Below, in pieces: positions 18,460 through 27,001 of a stretch of 64,000 bases of DNA. Below the pieces are notes generated by a model. It saw only the letters and a list, made by a program, of their open reading frames with translations, made no database searches and was not told where the DNA came from. This DNA is from Desulfovibrio mangrovi. Its GTDB lineage: Bacteria > Desulfobacterota > Desulfovibrionia > Desulfovibrionales > Desulfovibrionaceae. Position numbers and translations under genes: made by a program. The DNA is taken from the NCBI RefSeq assembly GCF_026230175.1, contig NZ_CP104208.1, positions 868,001-932,000 of the forward strand, given 5' to 3'. The stretch's first letter is position 1. The number at the start of each line of letters is the position of its first letter.

Positions 18460-19341
18460 GTGAAGGCTGCCGATATATTCCTTGCCGTGCTTGTTGCTCT
18501 TGTCTGGGGGGTCAACTTTGTGGTCATCAAGGTGGGGCTTGGGGCATTTCCTCCCATCCTGTTCGTGGCGCTGCGCTTCTTTTTTGCTGCCGTTCCGGCG
18601 GTTTTCTTCATTTCGCGCAAAGGGATTCCGTGGCGTTGGCTTATTGCCATCGGCATGACGCTTGGTGTCGTGAAGTTCGGTTTGCTGTTCGTGGGTATGA
18701 ACATGGGCATGCCTGCAGGGCTTTCATCGCTGGTTCTGCAGTGTCAGGCCATATTCACGCTGTTCATGACGGCGTTAGTGCTGAAGGATGTGCCAACCAA
18801 ATGGCAGGCGTGCGGTGTGGCCGTTGCCTGTGCGGGCATGGGCTTGCTCGTTTCAGACATGTCCGGCACGCCCAGCTTCACCGGTCTGATGCTGGTGATT
18901 GCCGCCGGTTTCTTCTGGGGCGTTTCCAATATTCTCATGAAGAAGGTGGGGAAGGTGGATATGCTTTCGCTCATCGTCTGGATGAGCCTTGTGCCGCCGC
19001 TGCCCCTGCTCGGGCTTTCCGCACTCATGGAAACAGGGCAGTGGGAGGCTGTAACACACATGACCCTGACCGGTGCCAGCGTGCTGTTCTACATCGCCAT
19101 CATCTCGACGGTGTTTGCCTTCGGCATCTGGGCACATCTGTTCAAGCAGTATTCCCCCAACATGGTAGCCCCGTTTTCCCTGCTGGTCCCTATCTTCGGC
19201 ATTGTGTCCGCCTCTGTCGTTCTGGGGGAAGAGTTTACCGCCGTGGAAATGACGGCATCCTGCCTCGTGCTTGGCGGCATATTCCTCGTGGTGTTCGGGA
19301 ACAGGATTGCGGAGAGGGTGGGTAAGCTAAGGGCTGCTTAA
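18460..19341 (+). CDS. EamA-family (DMT superfamily) transporter
   Basis: A 293-residue membrane protein with about ten hydrophobic helices in two EamA repeats (about 5-135 and 145-280). The first helix has the typical LVWGVNFVVIKVGL. Members export amino acids or metabolites at the inner membrane; the sequence looks closest to the amino-acid-metabolite efflux group, but the substrate is uncertain. The start is GTG at 18460. It stands alone between two terminators. Confidence 0.88.
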   Translation: MKAADIFLAVLVALVWGVNFVVIKVGLGAFPPILFVALRFFFAAVPAVFFISRKGIPWRWLIAIGMTLGVVKFGLLFVGMNMGMPAGLSSLVLQCQAIFTLFMTALVLKDVPTKWQACGVAVACAGMGLLVSDMSGTPSFTGLMLVIAAGFFWGVSNILMKKVGKVDMLSLIVWMSLVPPLPLLGLSALMETGQWEAVTHMTLTGASVLFYIAIISTVFAFGIWAHLFKQYSPNMVAPFSLLVPIFGIVSASVVLGEEFTAVEMTASCLVLGGIFLVVFGNRIAERVGKLRAA

Positions 19342-19373
19342 GTCAATTGTGTTTTTCTGAACGTTGAGTAGTA

Positions 19374-19406
19374 AAAAGCCGCCCATCTTGCGATGGGCGG
19401 CTTCAT
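19374..19406. terminator. Terminator shared by the EamA gene and lpdA
   Basis: A 10-bp perfect stem GCCGCCCATC / GATGGGCGGC with a 4-base loop between converging genes. The minus strand has the better T-run, so it mainly serves lpdA. Confidence 0.88.
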
Positions 19407-19430
19407 TTATTCTAACCACTCAAACCGTAA

Positions 19431-20792
19431 CTACACTGCAACTCGCGGTGCCGTAGCGGCAAGCTCCAGAGCTTCATCCAGCGTGGGATGCGCCCAGATG
19501 ATGGAGTGTACATCCTCAACCGCCCACTGCTGCTTGACCATGATGGTGGCAGCGGAGATGAGGTGTGACACACCATGGCCCACGGCGGCGATGCCCGCCA
19601 TTTTACCTTCCACCCACAGCACCTTCACGAAACCGTGCGTCGTGCCGTAGGACTGGGCAATGGGGTTTGCGATGAGCTGCGATACGGAAACCTCCACAGC
19701 CTTTCCGGCTGCCTTGAGCTCCGCAACGGTGTTGCCCACGCGCATGACTTCCGTGTGGCCGTAGATGCAGGCGGGCATGGGGCCGGACTCATAGTCGCCC
19801 TGTACCTTGCCGCAGATGTGGCGCACCACGTAGCGGGCCTGATGGTCTGCTGCATGGGCGAGCAGGGTGCGGCCGTTCACATCGCCGATTACGTACACGG
19901 AGCCGGAAGCCTTGAGGCAACCGTCCGTCACGACCCATCCGGCACCAACGGTCTTTGCGCCGATGGCATCCAGATTCAGGGAACCGCTTGCAGGCTTGCG
20001 CCCAGCCGCCATGAGCGACTTGTCAGCGGTCAGGCTTTCGCCGTCCTCGAAGGTGAGCACGGCCTTGCCGTCAACGGTCTTGAGCGAGGCAACCTTGCGG
20101 CCCGTATGGATCTTCCAGCCTTCGCGCTTGAGCTGCTTGGCGAGCACGTCACCGATGTCCGCGTCCTCAGTGGGCGCGAGTCGGTCCATGCCTTCCACGA
20201 TGGTGATTTCCGTACCGAGACGGTTGAAGAAATCGCCCATCTCCAGCCCGATGGCACCGGCACCCACGATGATCATGGAGGCGGGCGCTTCGGTCAGGGT
20301 CAGCACATGCGAGGAGTGCAGCACACAGTCGCCGTCGGGTTCCAGCCCGGGAAAGGCCGTGGGCATGGAGCCGGTAGCCACGATGCAGTGCTTGAACCCA
20401 AGCTCGGTCACACCCTCGGTGCTCTGCACGGCAAGCGTGTTGGCATCCTTGAAGCTGGCGGTGCCGGTGTGCACGTCCACGCCCAGTGCCTGCAACTGCT
20501 TGCCAACGGCGGTGCGGCTTCCCTTGAGGAAACGGTCCTTGCGGGTCTGCATGGCAGGCAGGTCAAAGGCAAGCGAGCCGGAGGCGCTCTTCAGCTTTTC
20601 CTGACTGTGCAGCATGGGCGCGGCAGCAGTGGAACCGAGGAACAGCTTGGTGGGTATGCAGCCCCAGTTGAGGCAGGTGCCGCCAAGATCTTCCTTTTCC
20701 ACCAGCGCGGTCTTCAGACCGGCCTGAGCCGATTCCATGGCGGCACGCATACCGCCGGGACCTGCTCCGATGACTATGCAATCGTACGTCAT
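19431..20792 (-). CDS. lpdA: Dihydrolipoyl dehydrogenase (glycine cleavage L-protein)
   Basis: A 453-residue flavoenzyme that reoxidises the lipoyl group of GcvH with NAD+. It has the N-terminal FAD motif CIVIGAGPGGMRAAMESA, the redox disulfide GGTCLNWGCIPTK, the NAD motif IIVGAGAIGLEMG, and the C-terminal dimer-interface catalytic region IIWAHPTLDEAL with its His. The length is on the short side but complete. It lies 8 bp after gcvPB, which ties it to the glycine cleavage operon rather than to a 2-oxoacid dehydrogenase. Confidence 0.94.
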   Translation of the reverse strand: MTYDCIVIGAGPGGMRAAMESAQAGLKTALVEKEDLGGTCLNWGCIPTKLFLGSTAAAPMLHSQEKLKSASGSLAFDLPAMQTRKDRFLKGSRTAVGKQLQALGVDVHTGTASFKDANTLAVQSTEGVTELGFKHCIVATGSMPTAFPGLEPDGDCVLHSSHVLTLTEAPASMIIVGAGAIGLEMGDFFNRLGTEITIVEGMDRLAPTEDADIGDVLAKQLKREGWKIHTGRKVASLKTVDGKAVLTFEDGESLTADKSLMAAGRKPASGSLNLDAIGAKTVGAGWVVTDGCLKASGSVYVIGDVNGRTLLAHAADHQARYVVRHICGKVQGDYESGPMPACIYGHTEVMRVGNTVAELKAAGKAVEVSVSQLIANPIAQSYGTTHGFVKVLWVEGKMAGIAAVGHGVSHLISAATIMVKQQWAVEDVHSIIWAHPTLDEALELAATAPRVAV

Positions 20793-20800
20793 GACGTCAC

Positions 20801-22249
20801 CTACGCAGGGTCGATGAGGATCATCGCACGGGCGGCCTTGGTTTCATCAAGGCGGCGCACATGGGTTGTCAGGGGTGCTTCCTGCAGGGCAACGGGATCG
20901 GTCTTTGCGCTTTCCAGAATCGCGATCAGGTCTTCAAGGAATGCGTCCAGCGTTTCCTTGCTTTCCGTTTCCGTAGGCTCATACATCATGCACTCCTTGA
21001 CGATGAGCGGGAAGTAGATGGTAGGAGCGTGGTAGCCCTTGTCCAGCAGAGCCTTGGCAATGTCCAGCGCACGTACACCGCAGGCTGCCTGCTGGTCGCA
21101 GGCGGAGGCGACGAATTCGTGCATGCAGATCCGGTTGTAGGGGATGTGCATGAAGTCTTCCAGACGCTTGCGCATGTAGTTGGCGTTCAGGACCGCGTAT
21201 TCGGAAACACGCCTCAGGCCTTCGCCGCCAAGACGCAGGATGTAGGCATATGCCTTCAGTACCACGCCGAAGTTGCCGTAGAAGGGCGCCATGAAGCCGA
21301 TGGACTTGGGATAGTCGTAGTTCAGGAAGAAACGGCCGTCGCGCAGCTTGTCCACACGGGAAACAGGCAGATAGGGCTCAAGGCGTTCGGAAACGCCAAC
21401 GGGACCGGAACCGGGACCGCCGCCGCCATGCGGGGTGGCAAAGGTCTTGTGCAGGTTCAGGTGCACTACGTCAAAGCCCACGTCGCCCACTCGCATTTTG
21501 CCCATGATGGCGTTCAGGTTTGCGCCGTCATAGTAGAGCAGAGCGTCAACCTTGCGCAGCTTTTCCACGATCTCGGGTAGATGCTTTTCAAACAGGCCCA
21601 GCGTGTTGGGGCAGGTCATCATCAGCGCGGCTACTTCATCATCCAGCACGGCGTCCAGAGCGGCGGGGTCGAGCATGCCGTCTTTGGATTCGATGTTGAC
21701 GACTTCGTAACCGGCTAGAGCGGCGGACGCGGGGTTGGTGCCGTGTGCGGAGTCGGGGCAGATGACCTTGGTCTTCTTGTTGCCCTTGTCCTTGTGGTAG
21801 GCCGCGATGAGCATTGCGCCGGTGAGTTCGCCGTGTGCGCCCGCCATGGGATGCAGGGTGAAGGCGTTCATGCCGGTCACTTCGCAGAGCAGGCGTTCGG
21901 TTTCATACATTACTTCAAGGGCGCCCTGCGTATACAGGCCCGCACTCTTGATCTGCGGCAGAAGCGGGTGCAGCTTGGCGAAACCGGGCAGCGCAGCAAC
22001 CTGTTCGGTGAACTTGGGGTTGTACTTCATGGTACAGGAACCCAGCGGATAGAAGTTGGAATCCACCCCGAAGTTCAGGCGGCTGAGGCGTGAGAAGTGG
22101 CGTACCACGTCCAGTTCGCTCAGCTCAGGCAGTGCGGGCTTCTTGGCGCGCATCAGGCTCTTGGGGATGAAGGTTTCCGCGCGTTCTTCCGGCATGGGGG
22201 GCAGACAGGCGGTGCGTCCGGGGACGGATTGTGCGAATACGGTCTTCAT
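20801..22249 (-). CDS. gcvPB: Glycine dehydrogenase (decarboxylating) subunit 2, P-protein beta
   Basis: A 482-residue PLP enzyme subunit. The PLP-Lys motif is VVHLNLHKTFATPHG followed by a glycine-rich GGGGPGSGPVGV loop. The N-terminal part has LSELDVVRHFSRLSRLN and GSCTMKYNPK, typical of GcvPB. With GcvPA it decarboxylates glycine and loads the aminomethyl group onto GcvH. The start overlaps the gcvPA stop by one base (TAATG), matching equal expression of the two halves. Confidence 0.96.
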   Translation of the reverse strand: MKTVFAQSVPGRTACLPPMPEERAETFIPKSLMRAKKPALPELSELDVVRHFSRLSRLNFGVDSNFYPLGSCTMKYNPKFTEQVAALPGFAKLHPLLPQIKSAGLYTQGALEVMYETERLLCEVTGMNAFTLHPMAGAHGELTGAMLIAAYHKDKGNKKTKVICPDSAHGTNPASAALAGYEVVNIESKDGMLDPAALDAVLDDEVAALMMTCPNTLGLFEKHLPEIVEKLRKVDALLYYDGANLNAIMGKMRVGDVGFDVVHLNLHKTFATPHGGGGPGSGPVGVSERLEPYLPVSRVDKLRDGRFFLNYDYPKSIGFMAPFYGNFGVVLKAYAYILRLGGEGLRRVSEYAVLNANYMRKRLEDFMHIPYNRICMHEFVASACDQQAACGVRALDIAKALLDKGYHAPTIYFPLIVKECMMYEPTETESKETLDAFLEDLIAILESAKTDPVALQEAPLTTHVRRLDETKAARAMILIDPA

Positions 22250-23580
22250 TACAGTATCCCTCCCAGCATTTCGGCCAGAATGCCGACCTGTTCAAAGGTG
22301 TGTTTTTCCGTGCAGGCCATGAGCAGAACGTCGTCCATGTCCTTGTAGTAGCGACCGAGCGGCACACCGGCCACGTAGCCGCGTTCCACCAGCTTGTCCA
22401 CGGCTTCGAAGGCGCTGATGGGCAGGCGGATGGCCACTTCGTTGCCGAAGGGGGCTTCGTTCAGCAGCTCCACGCCGGGAATGGCGGTGAGGCGGTCTGC
22501 GAGATAATGGGCACGCTCCATGGAAAGCTCAGCCGTGCGGATGAGGCCTTCAGGTCCGAGCAGGCACATGTGGATGAGCGCACGCAGCGCACACAGGGCC
22601 TGGTTGGAGCAGATGTTGGAGGTCGCCTTGGCGCGGCGGATGTGCTGTTCACGGGCTTGCAGGGTGAGCACGTAGCCTTCGCGGCCTTCAATGTCTTCGG
22701 TGCGGCCGACGATACGGCCGGGCATCTGGCGGATGAGCTTTTCAGTACAGGCCATCATGCCGAGGTAGGGGCCGCCGAAGGAAAGGGGCTGGCCGAGGCT
22801 CTGGCCTTCAGCCACGGCGATGTCGGCACCCATTTCGCCGGGGGTCTTCAGCACGGACTGCATGACCGGATACACGGAGATGATGCCCAGTGCCTTCTTT
22901 TCATGTGCATGGGCGAAGAGTTCGGTGAAGTCGCTGACGTTGCCGAAGAAGTTGGGGTTCTGCACCACCACGGCTGCGCACTTGTCGTCAATGGCGGCCT
23001 TGAGTCCCTCTATGTCGGTCATGCCTTCATTGTGGGGCACGGTGACGAATTCGAGGTTCAGGTTGGAGGTGTAGGAGGTGAGCATGGTGCGGTAGATGGG
23101 GCTCACTGCTTCGGAAACGACGATTTTGGTGCGCTTGGTGGCGCGTACGGCCATCATCATGGCTTCGAAGATGGCGGAACCGCCGTCGTACACGGAAGCG
23201 TTAGAAGCATCCATGTCCATGAGGCGGCAGACTGCGGTCTGGAATTCGAAAATGGCCTGCAGGGTGCCCTGCGAGGATTCAGGCTGGTAGGGAGTGTAGG
23301 CCGTGTAGAATTCGCCGCGGGAAATGAGGCCGTCGATAGCCTTGGGAATATGATGGTCGTAGAATCCGGCGCCGAGGAAGCTGACAAGGTCGGTGCGGTT
23401 CTTTCCGGCAAGCTGTTCAAGGTACGAGCAGACTTCCATTTCGCTCATGCCTTCCGGCAGATCGAAACTCTTGGGGCGCATGGATGCGGGAATGTCTGCG
23501 AAAAGGTCTTCCATGGTGGTGACGCCGATGACGTCCAGCATGGCCTTCAGATCATCCTGAGTATGAGGAACGAAAGGCAT
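22249..23580 (-). CDS. gcvPA: Glycine dehydrogenase (decarboxylating) subunit 1, P-protein alpha
   Basis: A 443-residue subunit with GcvPA features: FVPHTQDDLKAML at the start, GAGFYDHHIPKAID, TAYTPYQPESSQGTLQ, and NASVYDGGSAIFEA. It is the non-Lys half of the two-subunit glycine decarboxylase found in anaerobes and many Gram-positives. A GGAGG site precedes the ATG. The gcvH gene lies 350 bp upstream on the same strand. Confidence 0.96.
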   Translation of the reverse strand: MPFVPHTQDDLKAMLDVIGVTTMEDLFADIPASMRPKSFDLPEGMSEMEVCSYLEQLAGKNRTDLVSFLGAGFYDHHIPKAIDGLISRGEFYTAYTPYQPESSQGTLQAIFEFQTAVCRLMDMDASNASVYDGGSAIFEAMMMAVRATKRTKIVVSEAVSPIYRTMLTSYTSNLNLEFVTVPHNEGMTDIEGLKAAIDDKCAAVVVQNPNFFGNVSDFTELFAHAHEKKALGIISVYPVMQSVLKTPGEMGADIAVAEGQSLGQPLSFGGPYLGMMACTEKLIRQMPGRIVGRTEDIEGREGYVLTLQAREQHIRRAKATSNICSNQALCALRALIHMCLLGPEGLIRTAELSMERAHYLADRLTAIPGVELLNEAPFGNEVAIRLPISAFEAVDKLVERGYVAGVPLGRYYKDMDDVLLMACTEKHTFEQVGILAEMLGGIL

Positions 23581-23930
23581 ATGGCCTCCTGTGGCCTGTG
23601 CGCTGGGAAAACGCGTGTCTTCTGCTTGCTAGGCAGTGATATGGGGGAACGGCGTGAAACAGGGGAAGCCGTTCCCGACCGGAAGACGCTTGGGGCGGAT
23701 AAGGGCGGCACGTAACGCATTGCGCTGAACGGCAGACAGTGGATGCACCAACAGGACACGACTTCCATTGCGACGATGAGCAGTGTTGGCTGCTTTCGCA
23801 AGCAATGCGTGGCGCGCTAAGCGGTATCTGGTCTGGCTGCCGATTGCGCCAATGCCGAACGGCCGTCAGCTACATCTGCTTATGAAGGCAGGATGAAGAC
23901 GGCGTTCGTGCATGCGGCCCTGGCCGCGGC
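23581..23930. other. 350-bp gap between gcvPA and gcvH, no gene seen
   Basis: No open frame here has a family-like sequence or a good ribosome binding site. No terminator with a T-run and no glycine-riboswitch motif was recognised. gcvT, often found at this place, is absent, so this could be a scar of a lost or moved gene or simply a leader of gcvPA. Confidence 0.5.
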
Positions 23931-24314
23931 TTAGTGGTCTTCGCTGGCAGCCAGTTCAGCGTATTCGGAGGCGGAAAGCAGGTTCGCAGGCTCGTCAGAG
24001 ATGCGGACCTTGATCAGCCAGCCTTCTTCGAACGCAGACTCGTTGACCTTCTCGGGATTGTCCTCAAGGGCTTCATTCACGGCGATGACTTCACCGCTGA
24101 CAGGGGCATAGAGTTCGCTGGCAGCCTTTACAGATTCGATGGAACCCATTTCGGTGCCTGCTTCCACAGTGTCACCCACGGCAGGCAGTTCGACAAAGGT
24201 GATGTCGCCGAGCAATTCCTGCGCATAGTCGGTGATGCCGACAACTGCGATGTCGCCGTCGATGTCGGCCCATTCGTGGGACTTGCTGTAGAGGAGATTT
24301 TCAGGGGTTTTCAT
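23931..24314 (-). CDS. gcvH: Glycine cleavage system H protein
   Basis: A 127-residue lipoyl carrier protein. It begins with [26 protein letters not shown], and the lipoylated Lys63 lies in [15 protein letters not shown]. It shuttles the aminomethyl group between the P-, T- and L-proteins. GGAGGCT stands before the ATG at 24314. It is the first gene of the gcvH-gcvPA-gcvPB-lpdA series. Confidence 0.97.
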   Translation of the reverse strand: MKTPENLLYSKSHEWADIDGDIAVVGITDYAQELLGDITFVELPAVGDTVEAGTEMGSIESVKAASELYAPVSGEVIAVNEALEDNPEKVNESAFEEGWLIKVRISDEPANLLSASEYAELAASEDH

Positions 24315-24481
24315 AGAGGGGAGCCTCCTGCGTTAGGTGTTGTTGCGGTTGTGGTGTGCGGGCAGAGCCCGCGAGTGGTTCTTCGTTCTGCATACCTCCG
24401 GTCTCGGCTGTGGGCAAGACCTGAAGTGGCGTTTTCTGCAAAAAAAGATCAAATTAGTGATCAAAGACTCAGAAGTACTCA

Positions 24482-24521
24482 AAAATAAATGGCCAGCTCA
24501 CACGGGGTGGGGCTGGCCATT
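24482..24521 (-). terminator. Terminator after the CheY-like gene
   Basis: The stem AATGGCCAGC / GCTGGCCATT has a 14-base loop and on the minus strand continues into TTATTTTTG. It lies about 20 bp after the CheY-like gene and upstream of gcvH. Confidence 0.8.
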
Positions 24522-24539
24522 GATATTGCTCAAATCTGG

Positions 24540-24953
24540 TTATTGGGCAGACTTCTCAAGGACGACACCCAGAGACTGGATTTCATCCAGAAGAGTCTGC
24601 TTGCGGATGGGTTTGACGATGTAGCTGATGGCGTCGCCAAGAAAGAACGCATCGTGCACTTCCTTGTTGTCATCCAGACCGGAAATCATGATGACCTTGG
24701 CAGCCTTGTCGTTAGCTATGCCCATTTCCTTTTCAACTTCACGGATTTCGCGCAGGGCATCCTGACCGTCCATGTTGGGCATCATGATATCAAGCGTAAT
24801 GACATCATAAGGATCACCATCCTTGAGGGCAGCACGGAATGCCTCCACACCTTCCTCTCCGTCAGCCGCTACTTCGACATATCCGTAGGGGTGCAGAATT
24901 TTCTGAACCAGTCGGCGGCTGTCAAAGTCATCATCAATGACAAGAAATTTCAT
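24540..24953 (-). CDS. CheY-like single-domain response regulator
   Basis: A 137-residue receiver domain without output domain: acidic residues DDD at 7-9, phospho-acceptor Asp55 in VITLDIMMPNMDG, Ser/Thr position MISG, and Lys in YIVKPIRK. It probably acts by binding a partner after phosphorylation. No kinase is adjacent. GGAGG precedes the ATG. A terminator follows and pgm lies upstream on the same strand. Confidence 0.92.
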   Translation of the reverse strand: MKFLVIDDDFDSRRLVQKILHPYGYVEVAADGEEGVEAFRAALKDGDPYDVITLDIMMPNMDGQDALREIREVEKEMGIANDKAAKVIMISGLDDNKEVHDAFFLGDAISYIVKPIRKQTLLDEIQSLGVVLEKSAQ

Positions 24954-25025
24954 TCAATTCCTCCAAATGTTCCAGAGAGGTATCGCCCGTGACTCTACGC
25001 TCCATCCTCTCAGTCGTCAACAAAC

Positions 25026-26672
25026 TTAGACCCCTGCAGCGACAAAGGCATCTGCCACTATCTGTCGCGCTTCCGCCTGCAGGGTTTTAAGGTGTTCCGC
25101 TCCGGCAAAGCTTTCAGTGTAAATCTTGTACACGTCTTCCGTGCCGGAGGGGCGGGCTGCGAACCAGCCTTCTTCAGTAACAACCTTCAAGCCTCCGATG
25201 GCCGCGCCGTTGCCCGGAGCCTTGGTGAGCTTGGCCGTAATAGGATTTCCGGCCAGTGTGTCAGCCTTGACCGCTTCCGGCGAAAGGTTCTTCAGCGCTG
25301 TCTTTTGCGTGGCATTGGCCGGTGCTTCAAGACGTTCGTAAATGGGGGTGCCGTGGCGTTCGGTGAGTTCCGTATACAACTGTTGCGGATCCTTGCCGGT
25401 GACGGCAAGAATTTCACAGGCCAGCAGGTTCATGATGATGCCGTCCTTGTCCGTCGACCAGACCTTGCCGTTCTTGCGAAGAAAGCTTGCCCCGGCACTT
25501 TCTTCGCCGCCGAAACCGTAGGAGCCGTCGATGAGCCCGTTCACGAACCACTTGAACCCAACGGGCACTTCGCTCACTGCGCGGCCCAGCTCCTTGCCAA
25601 CCCTGTCTATCATGGAGCTTGAAACCAGCGTCTTGCCTATGGAGGCGTCTGCCTTCCATGCGGTGCGGTGGGTGAACAGGTACTGAATGGCTGCAGCCAG
25701 ATAGTGATTGGGGTTCATAAGACCGGAACGGGTAACAATGCCGTGGCGGTCCGTATCGGGATCGTTCCCGAAGGCAATGTCATAGGAGGAACTCAGGCGG
25801 ATCATGTCGCTCATGGCCCATTTGGAAGAGCAGTCCATGCGGATTTTTCCGTCCTTGTCCACGGGCATGAAGCGGAAGGTGGGGTCATTTTCCTTGTTCA
25901 CCACCGTGATATCCAGCTTGTAGCGCTTGGCAATGGGTTCCCAGTAAGCAAGCCCGGCTCCGCCGAGAGGGTCTACACCGACCTTGAGTCCGGCTTTGCC
26001 GATGGCTTCCATGTCGAGAATTGAGCTAAGATCCCGTACATACGGGGAAATATAGTCGTAGCTGCGGGTCGTGTCCGCCTTGCGGGCACGGAGCAGGGGG
26101 ATGCGACGAACCTCGGTGTTTCCTGCTGCAATCAGTTCATTCGCCCTTTTTTCAATCCAGGCGGTTGTTTCCGTATCCGCAGGGCCTCCGTGAGGCGGGT
26201 TGTACTTGAAACCGCCGTCATCTGGAGGGTTGTGCGAAGGGGTGATGACAATGCCGTCCGCAACGCTGCCGCCAGCCGCATTGTAGGAAAGGATGGCGTG
26301 GGAAATGACCGGGGTGGGAACATATCCGTCCTGCGCATCTATGCAGACAGTAACGCCATTGGCCGCGAGCACTTCAAGGGCGGTGTCATGTGCGGGTTCC
26401 GAAAGGGCATGGGTATCGCGCCCCATGAAGAGGGGCCCGCTAATGCCTTTCTGTCTGCGATAGTCACATACTGCCTGCGTGATGGCTGCGATGTGCGTCT
26501 CGTTGAAGCTGTGTTTCAGGGAGCTGCCACGGTGGCCGGAAGTGCCGAAAGATACTCGTTGGGAAGGTTCCTGTACGTCAGGCTGCAGCGTGAAATAAGC
26601 GGAAACAAGTTTGGGAATATTGACGAGAAGCTCAGAAGGGCACTTTTTGCCCGCCATGGGATGAATGGCCAT
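25026..26672 (-). CDS. pgm: Phosphoglucomutase (alpha-D-glucose-1,6-bisphosphate-dependent)
   Basis: A 548-residue enzyme that interconverts glucose 1-phosphate and glucose 6-phosphate for glycogen and cell-surface sugar synthesis. The catalytic phosphoserine lies in [13 protein letters not shown] (about 42-54), the metal loop is DPDTDRHG, the sugar-binding loop is GEESAGASF, and the phosphate-binding C-terminus has [12 protein letters not shown]. Length fits the E. coli Pgm type. It is transcribed alone or with the CheY-like gene, 72 bp downstream. Confidence 0.96.
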   Translation of the reverse strand: MAIHPMAGKKCPSELLVNIPKLVSAYFTLQPDVQEPSQRVSFGTSGHRGSSLKHSFNETHIAAITQAVCDYRRQKGISGPLFMGRDTHALSEPAHDTALEVLAANGVTVCIDAQDGYVPTPVISHAILSYNAAGGSVADGIVITPSHNPPDDGGFKYNPPHGGPADTETTAWIEKRANELIAAGNTEVRRIPLLRARKADTTRSYDYISPYVRDLSSILDMEAIGKAGLKVGVDPLGGAGLAYWEPIAKRYKLDITVVNKENDPTFRFMPVDKDGKIRMDCSSKWAMSDMIRLSSSYDIAFGNDPDTDRHGIVTRSGLMNPNHYLAAAIQYLFTHRTAWKADASIGKTLVSSSMIDRVGKELGRAVSEVPVGFKWFVNGLIDGSYGFGGEESAGASFLRKNGKVWSTDKDGIIMNLLACEILAVTGKDPQQLYTELTERHGTPIYERLEAPANATQKTALKNLSPEAVKADTLAGNPITAKLTKAPGNGAAIGGLKVVTEEGWFAARPSGTEDVYKIYTESFAGAEHLKTLQAEARQIVADAFVAAGV

Positions 26673-27001
26673 GTGATGTCCTGTTCAGGTATGCAGGTTA
26701 ATCCGGTTATTGACCTGTTCTATACCTTCAGGATTGCAGAATCTCAAGGGATGAAGAGAAGTTATAAAAGGTGGGGGACGGAACGGGGGGGACGGGGGAC
26801 CGGCGAGAACCTCTTATGTGTATTTTACTTTTTAAGTGTGTTGATCTCTTAGCCGGAATCCCGTCGCCCACGCTCCGTTGTCTGAATTGAAGCAATACTT
26901 GTGCCGAATGGTGTGGAGCTGCAATTGGCGTAAAGTGGGGGGGGCCGGGTTGTGCGGCGTCAGGATCGGTGCCACTTGATAACTCCAAGCGGATATAAGA
27001 A
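26673..27001. other. 329-bp gap upstream of pgm with a G-rich tract
   Basis: No gene is seen. The plus strand at 26773-26798 carries runs of 5, 2, 7 and 5 G separated by 2-3 bases, and another run of 8 G lies near 26937-26944. These could form G-quadruplexes on the plus strand. The pgm promoter should be in this gap, but no clear -35/-10 pair stands out. Confidence 0.5.

Noticed and set aside
22231-23715. Long plus-strand open frame (494 codons) antisense to gcvPA
   Set aside because: Shadow of a well-identified gene; no ribosome binding site or recognisable domain.
24315-24480. Possible glycine riboswitch upstream of gcvH
   Set aside because: The conserved aptamer motifs are not recognisable; only a short AT-rich imperfect palindrome near 24450 is present.
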